The notes beneath the pieces were generated by a model. That model did no database searches. It had not been told where the DNA came from and was given only the letters and a program-made list of their open reading frames with translations. A stretch of 64,000 nucleotides of DNA from G963669295 sp963669295 (GTDB taxonomy: Bacteria > Bacteroidota > Bacteroidia > Flavobacteriales_D > CALLUQ01), in the NCBI GenBank assembly GCA_963669295.1, contig OY769938.1, positions 62,001 through 126,000 on the forward strand, given 5' to 3'. The position numbers were made by a program, and so were the translations under genes. Positions 25,826-33,496 of this stretch are shown in pieces. Numbering within the stretch: position 1 is the stretch's first letter; every line of letters begins with the position of its first letter.

Positions 25826-26344
25826 ATGACTCAAAAAATTGAAGCAATCTATCGCCCCTTGGAGTCAGGTGATTATGAGGCGTTTTGTACTATCCGAAAT
25901 CAAGCACTTGAAACCTTCCCAATGGCATTTGCCGCAACTCCTTCAGAAGAGTTCCCAAAACAAAAGCAACGATACGATAACACCATGAAAAGTCAATACA
26001 ATTTCATTATGGGAGCCTTTAAAGGGCAGGAACTTATTGGAATGGCTGGCTTTGTAAAGGAATATTGGGCAAAGACCAAACACAAAGGCATCATTTGGGG
26101 GTTGTTTGTACTCCCCAAACATATGGGAAATGGTATTGGCAGTAAGCTATTAAAAAGCACCGTCGAAAAAGCCTTTACTAATGAAGGACTTCAACAAATT
26201 TTGCTTAGTGTTGTAAATGATAATGATAAGGCTCTGGCACTTTACAAAAAAGCAGGGTTTGAACCATACGGAATAGAAAGAAAAGCACTAAAGGTAAATG
26301 AGCATTGGTTAGATGAGATACATATGATAAAATACAAATTATGA
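25826..26344 (+). CDS. GNAT family N-acetyltransferase
   Basis: A 172-residue acetyltransferase. The acetyl-CoA binding motif A is GLFVLPKHMGNGIGSKLL near residue 95, followed by the motif B region ALYKKAGFEPYG near 145. The substrate is unknown. Its stop overlaps the next gene's ATG (26341-26344), so they are translationally coupled. Confidence 0.88.
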   Translation: MTQKIEAIYRPLESGDYEAFCTIRNQALETFPMAFAATPSEEFPKQKQRYDNTMKSQYNFIMGAFKGQELIGMAGFVKEYWAKTKHKGIIWGLFVLPKHMGNGIGSKLLKSTVEKAFTNEGLQQILLSVVNDNDKALALYKKAGFEPYGIERKALKVNEHWLDEIHMIKYKL

Positions 26345-26925
26345 ACGATTACCTCAACAGTATCACTAAGCAATTTGAGTATTACAAACTACTTGGCGAG
26401 AAAGCAATGCGTCAGGTAAGTGATGAACAGTTGTTCGTGCCTTATAACGAAGCCAGTAACAGTATGGCTACTATTGCCAAACACTTATGGGGAAACATGC
26501 TGTCTCGTTGGACCGACTTTATGACTTCCGATGGGGAAAAAACCTGGAGGCAACGTGATGCTGAGTTTGAAAATGACCTTCAAACTCGATCGGAACTCAT
26601 GAAAAGATGGAATGAAGGTTGGCGTTGTTTATTTAATACGTTACAACAGCTAAACGATGAGGATTTAAACAAAATGATTTACATTCGAAACCAGGGACAT
26701 AGCGTTATAGAAGCTATCAACCGCCAATTGGCACATTACCCATACCATATTGGACAAATGGTATTCATTGCCAAAATGATAAAAGATAGTGAGTGGCAAA
26801 GTCTTTCCATTCCTAAAGGAGCTTCCCAACAATATAACAATACAAAATTTGCTCAACCAAAATCAAAGCAACATTTTACTGATGAATACCTTGATGGTGA
26901 AAAAGCTGACAATTCTACTGATTGA
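26341..26925 (+). CDS. DUF1572 / DinB-like metalloenzyme-fold protein
   Basis: A 194-residue four-helix-bundle protein. Candidate metal ligands are the His in AKHLWGNMLSRW (near residue 48) and the two in AHYPYHIGQMVF (near 130), the pattern of DUF1572/DinB-like (BstA) proteins. Some members act with bacillithiol or other thiols; the activity here is unknown. It overlaps the GNAT gene by 4 nt. Confidence 0.82.
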   Translation: MNDYLNSITKQFEYYKLLGEKAMRQVSDEQLFVPYNEASNSMATIAKHLWGNMLSRWTDFMTSDGEKTWRQRDAEFENDLQTRSELMKRWNEGWRCLFNTLQQLNDEDLNKMIYIRNQGHSVIEAINRQLAHYPYHIGQMVFIAKMIKDSEWQSLSIPKGASQQYNNTKFAQPKSKQHFTDEYLDGEKADNSTD

Positions 26926-26960
26926 TTTCTTTACACCTATTATTAACCGAAAAAACTGAA

Positions 26961-27362
26961 ATGATGGAAAAAAGAGTAACAGGATTAGGTGGCATTTTCT
27001 TTAAGTGTAATGACCCCAACACCACAAAAGCATGGTACAAACAACACCTTGGAATTGATGCTGGCGAATATGGCGCCACTTTTCAATGGCGTGAACATAA
27101 AGACCCTAAAGTAGAAGGACGTACTGTTTGGAGTCCATTTAGCAAAGACACCGAATATTTTAATCCAGGTGATCAATCGTTCATGCTCAATTATAGGGTA
27201 GCCGACCTTAAAGCTTTGTTAGAAGTATTGAAAAAGGAAGGAGTAGAGGTTGTAGGCGAAATGGAAGAATACGAATATGGAAAGTTTTGTTGGATAATAG
27301 ACCCAGACGGCAATAAAATTGAACTATGGGAGCCTGTCAACGAAACGGTATTGGATGATTAA
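26961..27362 (+). CDS. VOC (glyoxalase/bleomycin-resistance fold) family protein
   Basis: A 133-residue vicinal-oxygen-chelate protein: RVTGLGGIFFKCNDPNTTKA at the start, AWYKQHLGID, and CWIIDPDGNKIELWEP near residue 115, where the Glu is a typical metal ligand. It could be a lyase, dioxygenase or binding protein; the substrate cannot be told. ATG 26961 is chosen; a TTG at 26922 would overlap the preceding gene and add unrelated residues. It is the third gene of the GNAT-DinB-VOC group. Confidence 0.82.
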   Translation: MMEKRVTGLGGIFFKCNDPNTTKAWYKQHLGIDAGEYGATFQWREHKDPKVEGRTVWSPFSKDTEYFNPGDQSFMLNYRVADLKALLEVLKKEGVEVVGEMEEYEYGKFCWIIDPDGNKIELWEPVNETVLDD

Positions 27363-27422
27363 AATCAGTATTCAACTGTTGATATTTTTTTGAGCATTCC
27401 AAAAGTGCAGGGCAATTTATAC

Positions 27423-27430
27423 TATCTTTG
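27423..27430 (+). promoter_or_regulatory. Putative -7 element for the sterol-desaturase-family gene
   Basis: TATCTTTG is an exact TAnnTTTG match, 37 nt before the GTG at 27468. Confidence 0.42.
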
Positions 27431-27467
27431 CACTCAAATTTTGAAGTCAACTTAAACCTGTTGCATA

Positions 27468-28400
27468 GTGGAATTAAGCGCAAACATCGACTTTTGGATC
27501 AAAACGGTTTACCCGTTAATGTTGATTCTTCTGGTCATTGAAGTACTTACCGTACGCGAACATTACGATTTAAAAGAAACTGCTTCAAGTCTGGCTATTG
27601 CAGCTGGGGCTACCATCATCGCTACCTTCACCAAAGTAGTAGCATTATCGGTATTTATCATTGTATTTGAATGGAGCAAAGAGTTTCGTTTAGCCTATTT
27701 TGGTTACGAATCGTTAGGCTGGGCCTGGTGGGCCTGGTTAATTGCCATGTTCGGTGATGATTTCAGCTTTTACTGGCACCACAGGCTCAGCCATACTGTA
27801 CGTGTTTTATGGGCTTGTCATATTCCACACCACTCTGCAAAAACTTTTAACCTGGCTGTTTCTGTGCGTAATGGATGGTTCATCACCTTATACAAACCTA
27901 TCTTTTGGATGTGGTTGCCATTAATTGGCGTAGAGCCCTTGATGATTGCTACCGCTTTGATTTTCAATGCCATGTATCAGTTCTTTCTACATTCGCAAAT
28001 TGTGCCTTCGGTTAGCTGGTACGAAAAACTGTTTAACACCCCATGGGTGCACCAGGTACACCACTCATGCAACATCGAATACCTCGATAAAAATCATGGT
28101 GGAATTACACTCATTTGGGACCGTTTGTTTGGTACGTACCAGCCTCGAGTTAAAGAAATTGAACCTACATTTGGTGTCCTACACCCACCAAACTCATATA
28201 ATCCCATTACCAATAATACACACGAGTTTGTAAATATCTTTAAGGATCTTGGTAAGTCGAAAAAATTCAAAGATAAGCTCATGTACATTTTTGGCCCTCC
28301 AGGTTGGAGTCATGATGGCTCGTCCAAATCTACAAGACAGTTGCAATCGGAGTGGAAAGCAATGAAGGAAGCTGCTAAAAAAGAAGCTGCATTGGCATAA
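27468..28400 (+). CDS. Sterol desaturase / fatty acid hydroxylase family membrane protein
   Basis: A 310-residue integral membrane di-iron enzyme with four or five helices. The three histidine boxes are present: HHRLSH (near residue 105), HIPHHS (near 120) and HQVHHS (near 202), plus a further H in KNHGG. Bacterial members hydroxylate or desaturate fatty acids, carotenoids or hopanoids; the substrate here is unknown. Translation starts at GTG 27468, 37 nt after the promoter-like element. The rRNA methyltransferase gene follows 5 nt later, so the two are probably cotranscribed. Confidence 0.85.
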   Translation: MELSANIDFWIKTVYPLMLILLVIEVLTVREHYDLKETASSLAIAAGATIIATFTKVVALSVFIIVFEWSKEFRLAYFGYESLGWAWWAWLIAMFGDDFSFYWHHRLSHTVRVLWACHIPHHSAKTFNLAVSVRNGWFITLYKPIFWMWLPLIGVEPLMIATALIFNAMYQFFLHSQIVPSVSWYEKLFNTPWVHQVHHSCNIEYLDKNHGGITLIWDRLFGTYQPRVKEIEPTFGVLHPPNSYNPITNNTHEFVNIFKDLGKSKKFKDKLMYIFGPPGWSHDGSSKSTRQLQSEWKAMKEAAKKEAALA

Positions 28401-28405
28401 AGGTC

Positions 28406-29779
28406 ATGAGCCTACCGGCTGATTTTCTGAGACAAATTCAATCGCAATTGGGCGATGATTTTGGTGCTTTTGAGGCTGCTCTCAACACTTCCCCTCCTAC
28501 CAGTATTCGCATTAACACACAAAAAGTTGTACCTCCAAAACTACCCATTGTAGATTGGTGTTCACTAGGTCATTACCTTCCGCAACGCCCTTTATTTACT
28601 CTCGATCCAATTTGGCATGCTGGAGGTTACTATCCACAAGAAGCCAGTTCTATGTTTATAGGTCAGGCAGTTCAACAAGTTATTCCACAACAACCTTTAC
28701 GCGTATTAGACCTATGCGCTGCACCAGGAGGGAAAACGACTTTACTTTCATCGATTTTGCCAAAAGGCAGTTTATTGGTCGCAAATGAAGTAATAAAACC
28801 AAGGGCATTAATACTTGCTGAGAATGTGCAAAAATGGGGCGATGGCAATACTGTAGTAACCAATAATGATCCGGCTAAATTTCAAGCGCTTTCTAACTTC
28901 TTTGATGTACTTGTAATTGATGCCCCTTGCTCTGGCGAAGGGTTATTCAGGAAAGATCCAAAAGCTATTAGCGAATGGTCGCTGAACAATGTAAAGCTGT
29001 GTGCCGAGCGGCAAAAGCGCATTGTGATGGATGCCTGGAATTGTTTAAAACCAGGAGGGATTCTCATTTATAGCACTTGTACTTATAATGTACAAGAAAA
29101 TGAAGAAAACTTGCAGTGGATAGCAAGTCAAACAAATGCTATTACACTTCCACTCGATATAGATGTTTCCTGGGGAGTACAAGAATCGCAATACAACATG
29201 ATTCATGGCTACCGCTTTTTTCCACACAAAGCAAAAGGAGAAGGCTTCTTCATGGCTGTTTTGCAGAAGCCAGGAGAACTACATAACAACAAGCCCACAA
29301 AAATTAAGCGTCCCTCCTTCCAAAAACCTGATAAAAAAACAGTAGCTGCCATTTCGAACTGGTGGGTAGATAATGGGCATTATACTTATGTACAATATCA
29401 GGAAGTTTTAGTTGCGTTTCTGAGTCATCACCTTAACGATGTAGAAGAGTTGCATCAAAAACTCCATGTGCTATACAGTGGTACCGCTATTGCTGAAGTA
29501 AAAAAGAAAAACCTGGTTCCTCTACCAACGTTAGCATTCAGTTCTAGAGTCAATTTAAAGGCATTTAACTGTATTGAAGTAGATCACGAAACAGCCATTC
29601 GTTTTTTACGGAAGGAAAACATTAACCCTGATAGTAACGATGGCATTGCACTAATTACTTATAAAAACACTCCTTTGGGTTGGCTAAAAAAAATGGGAAA
29701 TCGTTCGAACAACTATTATCCTAAATCATGGAGAATACGTATGGAGTATAAGTCTACAACATTACTGTATCCTTTTTAG
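28406..29779 (+). CDS. rRNA 5-methylcytosine methyltransferase (RsmF/NOL1/NOP2/Sun type)
   Basis: A 457-residue SAM-dependent RNA methyltransferase. It shows the SAM site CAAPGGKTTLLSS (near residue 110), IDAPCSGEG (motif IV, near 172) and YSTCTYNVQENEENL (motif VI, near 225) with both catalytic cysteines. The 170-residue C-terminal extension (about 285-455) matches the extra RNA-binding domain of RsmF rather than the shorter RsmB. It should methylate a cytosine in rRNA; the exact position is not determined. Confidence 0.88.
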   Translation: MSLPADFLRQIQSQLGDDFGAFEAALNTSPPTSIRINTQKVVPPKLPIVDWCSLGHYLPQRPLFTLDPIWHAGGYYPQEASSMFIGQAVQQVIPQQPLRVLDLCAAPGGKTTLLSSILPKGSLLVANEVIKPRALILAENVQKWGDGNTVVTNNDPAKFQALSNFFDVLVIDAPCSGEGLFRKDPKAISEWSLNNVKLCAERQKRIVMDAWNCLKPGGILIYSTCTYNVQENEENLQWIASQTNAITLPLDIDVSWGVQESQYNMIHGYRFFPHKAKGEGFFMAVLQKPGELHNNKPTKIKRPSFQKPDKKTVAAISNWWVDNGHYTYVQYQEVLVAFLSHHLNDVEELHQKLHVLYSGTAIAEVKKKNLVPLPTLAFSSRVNLKAFNCIEVDHETAIRFLRKENINPDSNDGIALITYKNTPLGWLKKMGNRSNNYYPKSWRIRMEYKSTTLLYPF

Positions 29780-29812
29780 TTTTTTGAATTACACTATTAT
29801 CAACATTGCAAT

Positions 29813-30460
29813 ATGAAATCATTCTGGTACATCTCATTATTTTTGTTTGTAGCATGTGGTAATACTAGCGAACAACATGCACCAATAAAGGAAAGCATTC
29901 CTGTAGAAGATACCCTAACTACAACTTTATTACCTCCACAAGAAGTAAAAGATACTCTGGCTTCTAATCCAACGATAGCCACAATGGAGTTCACCGAATT
30001 GATTCACTCCATGTTAGATAGTATTACAAGCTGGAAGTTTATCCCGAAAAACGATAGCTTAATCATTTCAAAAAAAATGCCGGGCGATGAACATTGGCTC
30101 CTGGATAAATTTCGAAAAATCACCCATTCAAAAGACAGTACATTTCTGGCTCGATTTCCTGATGGTAAGGTAAGTGAAGAAGATTATCTCAAGATACAAA
30201 GTATTGAACAAGCACATTTCAAAATCAATACTACAAGTCATAACAACAAAGATCTAACCATAGAAGTTTGGCATTTCAATAACGAAGAAAGTGCTTTGTG
30301 GTGGTGGGAAAAGTTAAATGTGAATCGTAGAAACTACTTCACTAAGCCTCCAAAGTATCAACTCCAAAAGGGAAACAAGCTATTCGTTGTTAGTACACGT
30401 GCAGCTATGTGGACATCTATTTCGCGCAAAGTATTGGCGTATATTGAAGCTCATCCTTAA
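29813..30460 (+). CDS. Hypothetical lipoprotein
   Basis: A 215-residue predicted lipoprotein: hydrophobic start with the lipobox-like LFLFVACG (Cys near residue 15), a Ser/Thr-rich linker, then a soluble domain of about 150 residues. I do not recognise the domain. Two Trp-rich segments (ESALWWWEKLN near 165 and AAMWTSISRK near 200) may mark its core. It is the last gene before a strong terminator. Confidence 0.65.
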   Translation: MKSFWYISLFLFVACGNTSEQHAPIKESIPVEDTLTTTLLPPQEVKDTLASNPTIATMEFTELIHSMLDSITSWKFIPKNDSLIISKKMPGDEHWLLDKFRKITHSKDSTFLARFPDGKVSEEDYLKIQSIEQAHFKINTTSHNNKDLTIEVWHFNNEESALWWWEKLNVNRRNYFTKPPKYQLQKGNKLFVVSTRAAMWTSISRKVLAYIEAHP

Positions 30461-30464
30461 AAAC

Positions 30465-30491
30465 AAAAACCGTAGTGTTCCTACGGTTTTT
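30465..30491. terminator. Bidirectional intrinsic terminator
   Basis: An 11-bp perfect stem, AAAAACCGTAG (30465-30475) with CTACGGTTTTT (30481-30491), gives a T run on both strands. It separates the convergent lipoprotein gene (+) and the 219-residue gene (-). Confidence 0.92.
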
Positions 30492-30533
30492 GCTGACAAT
30501 TATGAAAACGAAATTGTAGCAGAAATGTCGTTC

Positions 30534-31193
30534 TCATTGAAAAAGTTCTTCTTTATCGAGTGAAAGCTCTCCATAAATCACCCCATATTCACTCACTTTA
30601 TTTCTTCTTTCTTTTGGCGAAACATGACTATAATGTACCTCAACCTCATCCCAAATATCCGCGATCAATTCATCTACCGCATTTCGTAAAGCCCTTAAGC
30701 CTTCCGGTTCTTTATCAAACCCTCGCTTATTTGGTTGCAAGTGGCTTTTATTTAGGAAATCTCCCAGCGCATTTTCCAACTCTTTAACATCGTTGGCCTG
30801 CTGTAGCTCTCCTGCAATTATCCTAACTCCCCAATTAACAATGCTACTTGCACTCCCTAATGATGGCATCTGTTCTAACTGGAGCCATTGATAGACTACT
30901 CGTTGCGACAAAGGAAGTGCCTCCTGCTCTACTCGCTGATTCAAGTCCTCAATAAAATCTGTTATGAGGTTTTGAACCTTTAATTTAGCATATCCAAACT
31001 CACTGGTTGAGACTGATTTTTCCGATCGATTCGAACTGTGATTCGAAAACATAGGAAGCAACACGTTTAACAACATCCAATTGCGCGAGGAAAAGGCTCG
31101 TTGCTCAATTTGTTTCACATCGCCCTTTTTCCGAGCTGTACGCAGTGCTAATAAACGCTGTTCATCATTATTTGGTAATTTTCTGTAAAGCAT
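30534..31193 (-). CDS. Conserved-looking protein of unknown function, 219 residues
   Basis: A soluble, mainly helical protein with no signal peptide or membrane helix. I recognise no family. It is rich in Glu, Leu and Gln, with a likely coiled-coil stretch between residues 70 and 115 (FIEDLNQRVEQEALPLSQRV) and a charged C-terminal end. It has a strong Shine-Dalgarno sequence (GGAGG on the minus strand, just upstream of the ATG), which is rare in this window and supports expression. It stands alone between a terminator and a 330-nt region that holds phased direct repeats. Confidence 0.6.
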   Translation of the reverse strand: MLYRKLPNNDEQRLLALRTARKKGDVKQIEQRAFSSRNWMLLNVLLPMFSNHSSNRSEKSVSTSEFGYAKLKVQNLITDFIEDLNQRVEQEALPLSQRVVYQWLQLEQMPSLGSASSIVNWGVRIIAGELQQANDVKELENALGDFLNKSHLQPNKRGFDKEPEGLRALRNAVDELIADIWDEVEVHYSHVSPKERRNKVSEYGVIYGELSLDKEELFQ

Positions 31194-31523
31194 AACAACC
31201 TCCTGCTTTTAAGTGTTAATTCCATGCTCACATCCAAAATTCCTTGCATTACAGTAAGTTACCTGTTTATATATAAGACGATAAAAAGAGGTGAAATGTT
31301 GCCTTTAAGCGCACTTATTTACCAACAAATTAGCACTTATTTACTCACCTGTACCTTACATTGAGTGAATGGTAGTTATCACTGATTAAAAGGGAAAGAA
31401 ATAGTTCCTCGGAAATTGATCACTATTTTCAAAATCGCAGGAGAATTGTTAACAACTATTTAAATGGGTTCAACCATTATACGCTACCTTTGTTTCTAAC
31501 TTTAAACTTAAAACCATTACATC
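31194..31523. promoter_or_regulatory. 330-nt divergent control region with phased direct repeats
   Basis: This region lies between the divergent 30534 and 31524 genes. It holds two exact copies of a 12-mer, GCACTTATTTAC (31311-31322 and 31333-31344), spaced 22 bp start to start, about two helical turns. A small stem (AATGG/CCATT, 31464-31478) lies directly before the -7 element of the HAD gene. No gene or RNA is evident. Confidence 0.45.
31485..31492 (+). promoter_or_regulatory. Putative -7 element for HAD-like gene
   Basis: TACCTTTG is an exact TAnnTTTG match, 31 nt before the ATG at 31524. Confidence 0.42.
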
Positions 31524-31955
31524 ATGAAAACAGACAAAACCTCTCTCAAAAGTGCTGTTGATGAAAAAGGGCAAGCCATTAGTCCTAAACTTGCCGAAGG
31601 AGTGAAAAACTACCTCATTGATATTGATGGCACTATCACAGAAGACGTACCTAATGAAGAACCCGAACGCATGGAAACTTGCGAGCCATTTCCAGATGCT
31701 TTAGAAGTGTTGAATAAATGGTATGATGAGGGGCATATCATTACCTTTTTTACTTCACGCACTGAAGAACATCGTGAAGTAACTCAAAAGTGGCTTGATA
31801 AACACGGTTTTAAATACCATGCTATCTTAATGAATAAGCCCCGCGGAGGCAATTACCACTGGATTGACAATCACATTGTTAGGGCCACACGATTCAAAGG
31901 AAAGTTTACTGAGTTAACCACTGCCAAAAAGGAAGTAGAAGTTTTTGAAAAATAG
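31524..31955 (+). CDS. Small HAD-superfamily phosphatase-like protein
   Basis: A 143-residue protein with HAD motif I as YLIDIDGTITED (residues 31-42), motif II as TFFTSRTEEH near 75 and the Lys in MNKPRGGNYHWIDNH near 110, where the terminal Asp may be motif III/IV. No cap domain is present. It resembles short HAD proteins often labelled 'phosphoheptose isomerase' in Bacteroidota databases, a label the sequence does not support. It is expected to be a phosphatase; the substrate is unknown. Confidence 0.75.
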   Translation: MKTDKTSLKSAVDEKGQAISPKLAEGVKNYLIDIDGTITEDVPNEEPERMETCEPFPDALEVLNKWYDEGHIITFFTSRTEEHREVTQKWLDKHGFKYHAILMNKPRGGNYHWIDNHIVRATRFKGKFTELTTAKKEVEVFEK

Positions 31956-32012
31956 GATTTCAAGGCTTTTTTTCTAAATTAGTCACGAATTAACCTTTTA
32001 TCAAGCATAATT

Positions 32013-32885
32013 ATGAAACCAGTTTTTTTGAAGTACAGTGCTTGGCTGTGCGTGAGTTTATTCTTACTTGCGTGTGGCTCTGAGTCTACCGACACCGTCG
32101 AAACTGATGAAGTGACCGATACCATTGATGAGGTAGTTGAAGTAGAAGTAATGGAAGATGAAATGGATTATGTACTTCCTTCACCACTTCGCATTGCTTC
32201 CATTTTAAATCGAGCCGGGTTAACCTATGAAAATGGTTTAACCAATTCGTATGAAAGCATTGAAAACTATGCAACCAGTGTTAGTAAGATGTTAAACTTT
32301 GGAGTTTACAGTGCAGACATGTCTTATTGCGTTTTGAATGAAGAGACACAAGAAGCATTGAATTATATGAAATCGGTGAAGCAATTATCAGACGATCTAG
32401 GTTTATCCAGCATTTTCAATTCCGAGTCGTTAATTACAAGTTTTGAAAACAATTTGACTGATAAAGACACACTCATTGACATTCTTATTACTGTTCAGGA
32501 AGAGCTTGATATATATACTGAAGAGAATGAAGAACAGTTCATGAAGGTAGTCATATTTAGTGGGGCCTGGGTGGAAAGCATGTATCTTGGCTCGAAAGTT
32601 GCAAGTGAAGAAAACACACAGTTAGCAGGACGACTGGTGGAGCAAATGACTATCCTGGACAACATGATTTCAGGTTTAAGTAAAAACCCCAATCAGGATG
32701 CTGTAATTGAACAGTTGGTTGTTGACTTACAAGCCGTAAAAAGTATATACGAGGGCTTTGGAAGTATGCAAGGCATGACAGAAGATGATGAACCTGATTT
32801 TGAAAACATGACCATCAGTGAAGAAGAAAAAACTGCATTAACAAGTAAGATTGAAGCGATTAGAACTGGCATTATTAATGGATAA
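32013..32885 (+). CDS. Hypothetical lipoprotein, Glu/Asp-rich
   Basis: A 290-residue predicted lipoprotein: signal with FLLACG (Cys near residue 21), an acidic linker up to residue 50, then an all-helical domain of about 230 residues without recognisable motifs. Its stop overlaps the next gene's possible start region, so the two form one unit. It is probably attached to a membrane on the periplasmic side. No function can be assigned. Confidence 0.65.
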   Translation: MKPVFLKYSAWLCVSLFLLACGSESTDTVETDEVTDTIDEVVEVEVMEDEMDYVLPSPLRIASILNRAGLTYENGLTNSYESIENYATSVSKMLNFGVYSADMSYCVLNEETQEALNYMKSVKQLSDDLGLSSIFNSESLITSFENNLTDKDTLIDILITVQEELDIYTEENEEQFMKVVIFSGAWVESMYLGSKVASEENTQLAGRLVEQMTILDNMISGLSKNPNQDAVIEQLVVDLQAVKSIYEGFGSMQGMTEDDEPDFENMTISEEEKTALTSKIEAIRTGIING

Positions 32886-32889
32886 GATT

Positions 32890-33372
32890 ATGAAGAAAGC
32901 AGCTTTATTATTACTCGCCCTGGTATCAGTAATTGGATTGACCTCACAGGTTCCTACACCAGTACAGGATTTTTGTAAATCATCTGAAACAAGAAAAAAA
33001 TGTAAGGAACTACTTAAACCGTACAAGTACGATGCCTCAAAAGTAAGTAAGTTCACTTTTCGCAATAAAGTGCAAAAGAAAGAAATTGAAATTCCTTTAT
33101 ACATAGGAGAAAAGTATCAATTTGTTTTTAGCACCGAAGGACTTCCTCAACCGGTAGATATTGAAATTTACGACAAGAAAAGCACCTCAAAGAAGAGAAA
33201 GCTTTTATTCAGCAATAAGGAAGTTGCTGACGAGGAATTTACATTCCAACCAGATAAGTCGAGAAAACTATACATCAATTATACAGTTCCTGCAACTAAC
33301 GATACCATCAAAAAAGGCTGTGTGATTTTTGTATTGGGTTATCAACCAAAGTCACTATTAAAAAAGGGCTAA
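32890..33372 (+). CDS. Hypothetical secreted protein
   Basis: A 160-residue exported protein: signal peptide MKKAALLLLALVSVIGLTSQ, then a Lys-rich beta domain with two Cys near the start (DFCKSSETRKKCKELL) that may pair. I do not recognise the family. The ATG at 32890 is used because it starts the signal peptide; a start at 32878 would overlap the upstream stop by 8 nt and is also possible. It follows the acidic lipoprotein closely. Confidence 0.6.
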   Translation: MKKAALLLLALVSVIGLTSQVPTPVQDFCKSSETRKKCKELLKPYKYDASKVSKFTFRNKVQKKEIEIPLYIGEKYQFVFSTEGLPQPVDIEIYDKKSTSKKRKLLFSNKEVADEEFTFQPDKSRKLYINYTVPATNDTIKKGCVIFVLGYQPKSLLKKG

Positions 33373-33446
33373 ACAACCTTTACACTTCATCGATAATAAG
33401 CTTCATTCCCTATTCCTGGGCTGTGATGTAATAAAGATCAATAGCA

Positions 33447-33477
33447 TTTGTTGAAACAGCTATAATAAGTATCTTTA
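33447..33477 (+). promoter_or_regulatory. Promoter of the thrS-infC-rpmI-rplT operon
   Basis: TTTG at 33447-33450, a 19-nt spacer and TATCTTTA at 33470-33477, close to the Bacteroidota TTTG-N19-TAnnTTTG consensus (one mismatch). The ATG of thrS lies 19 nt further on, so the leader would be short. Confidence 0.5.
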
Positions 33478-33496
33478 CGGCCTTAAATAAAATGGG

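Noticed and set aside
31464..31478. T-arm-like sequence GGTTCAACC with a short stem, suggesting a tRNA
   Set aside because: No acceptor stem, D-arm or anticodon arm is present; it is a small hairpin before a promoter element.
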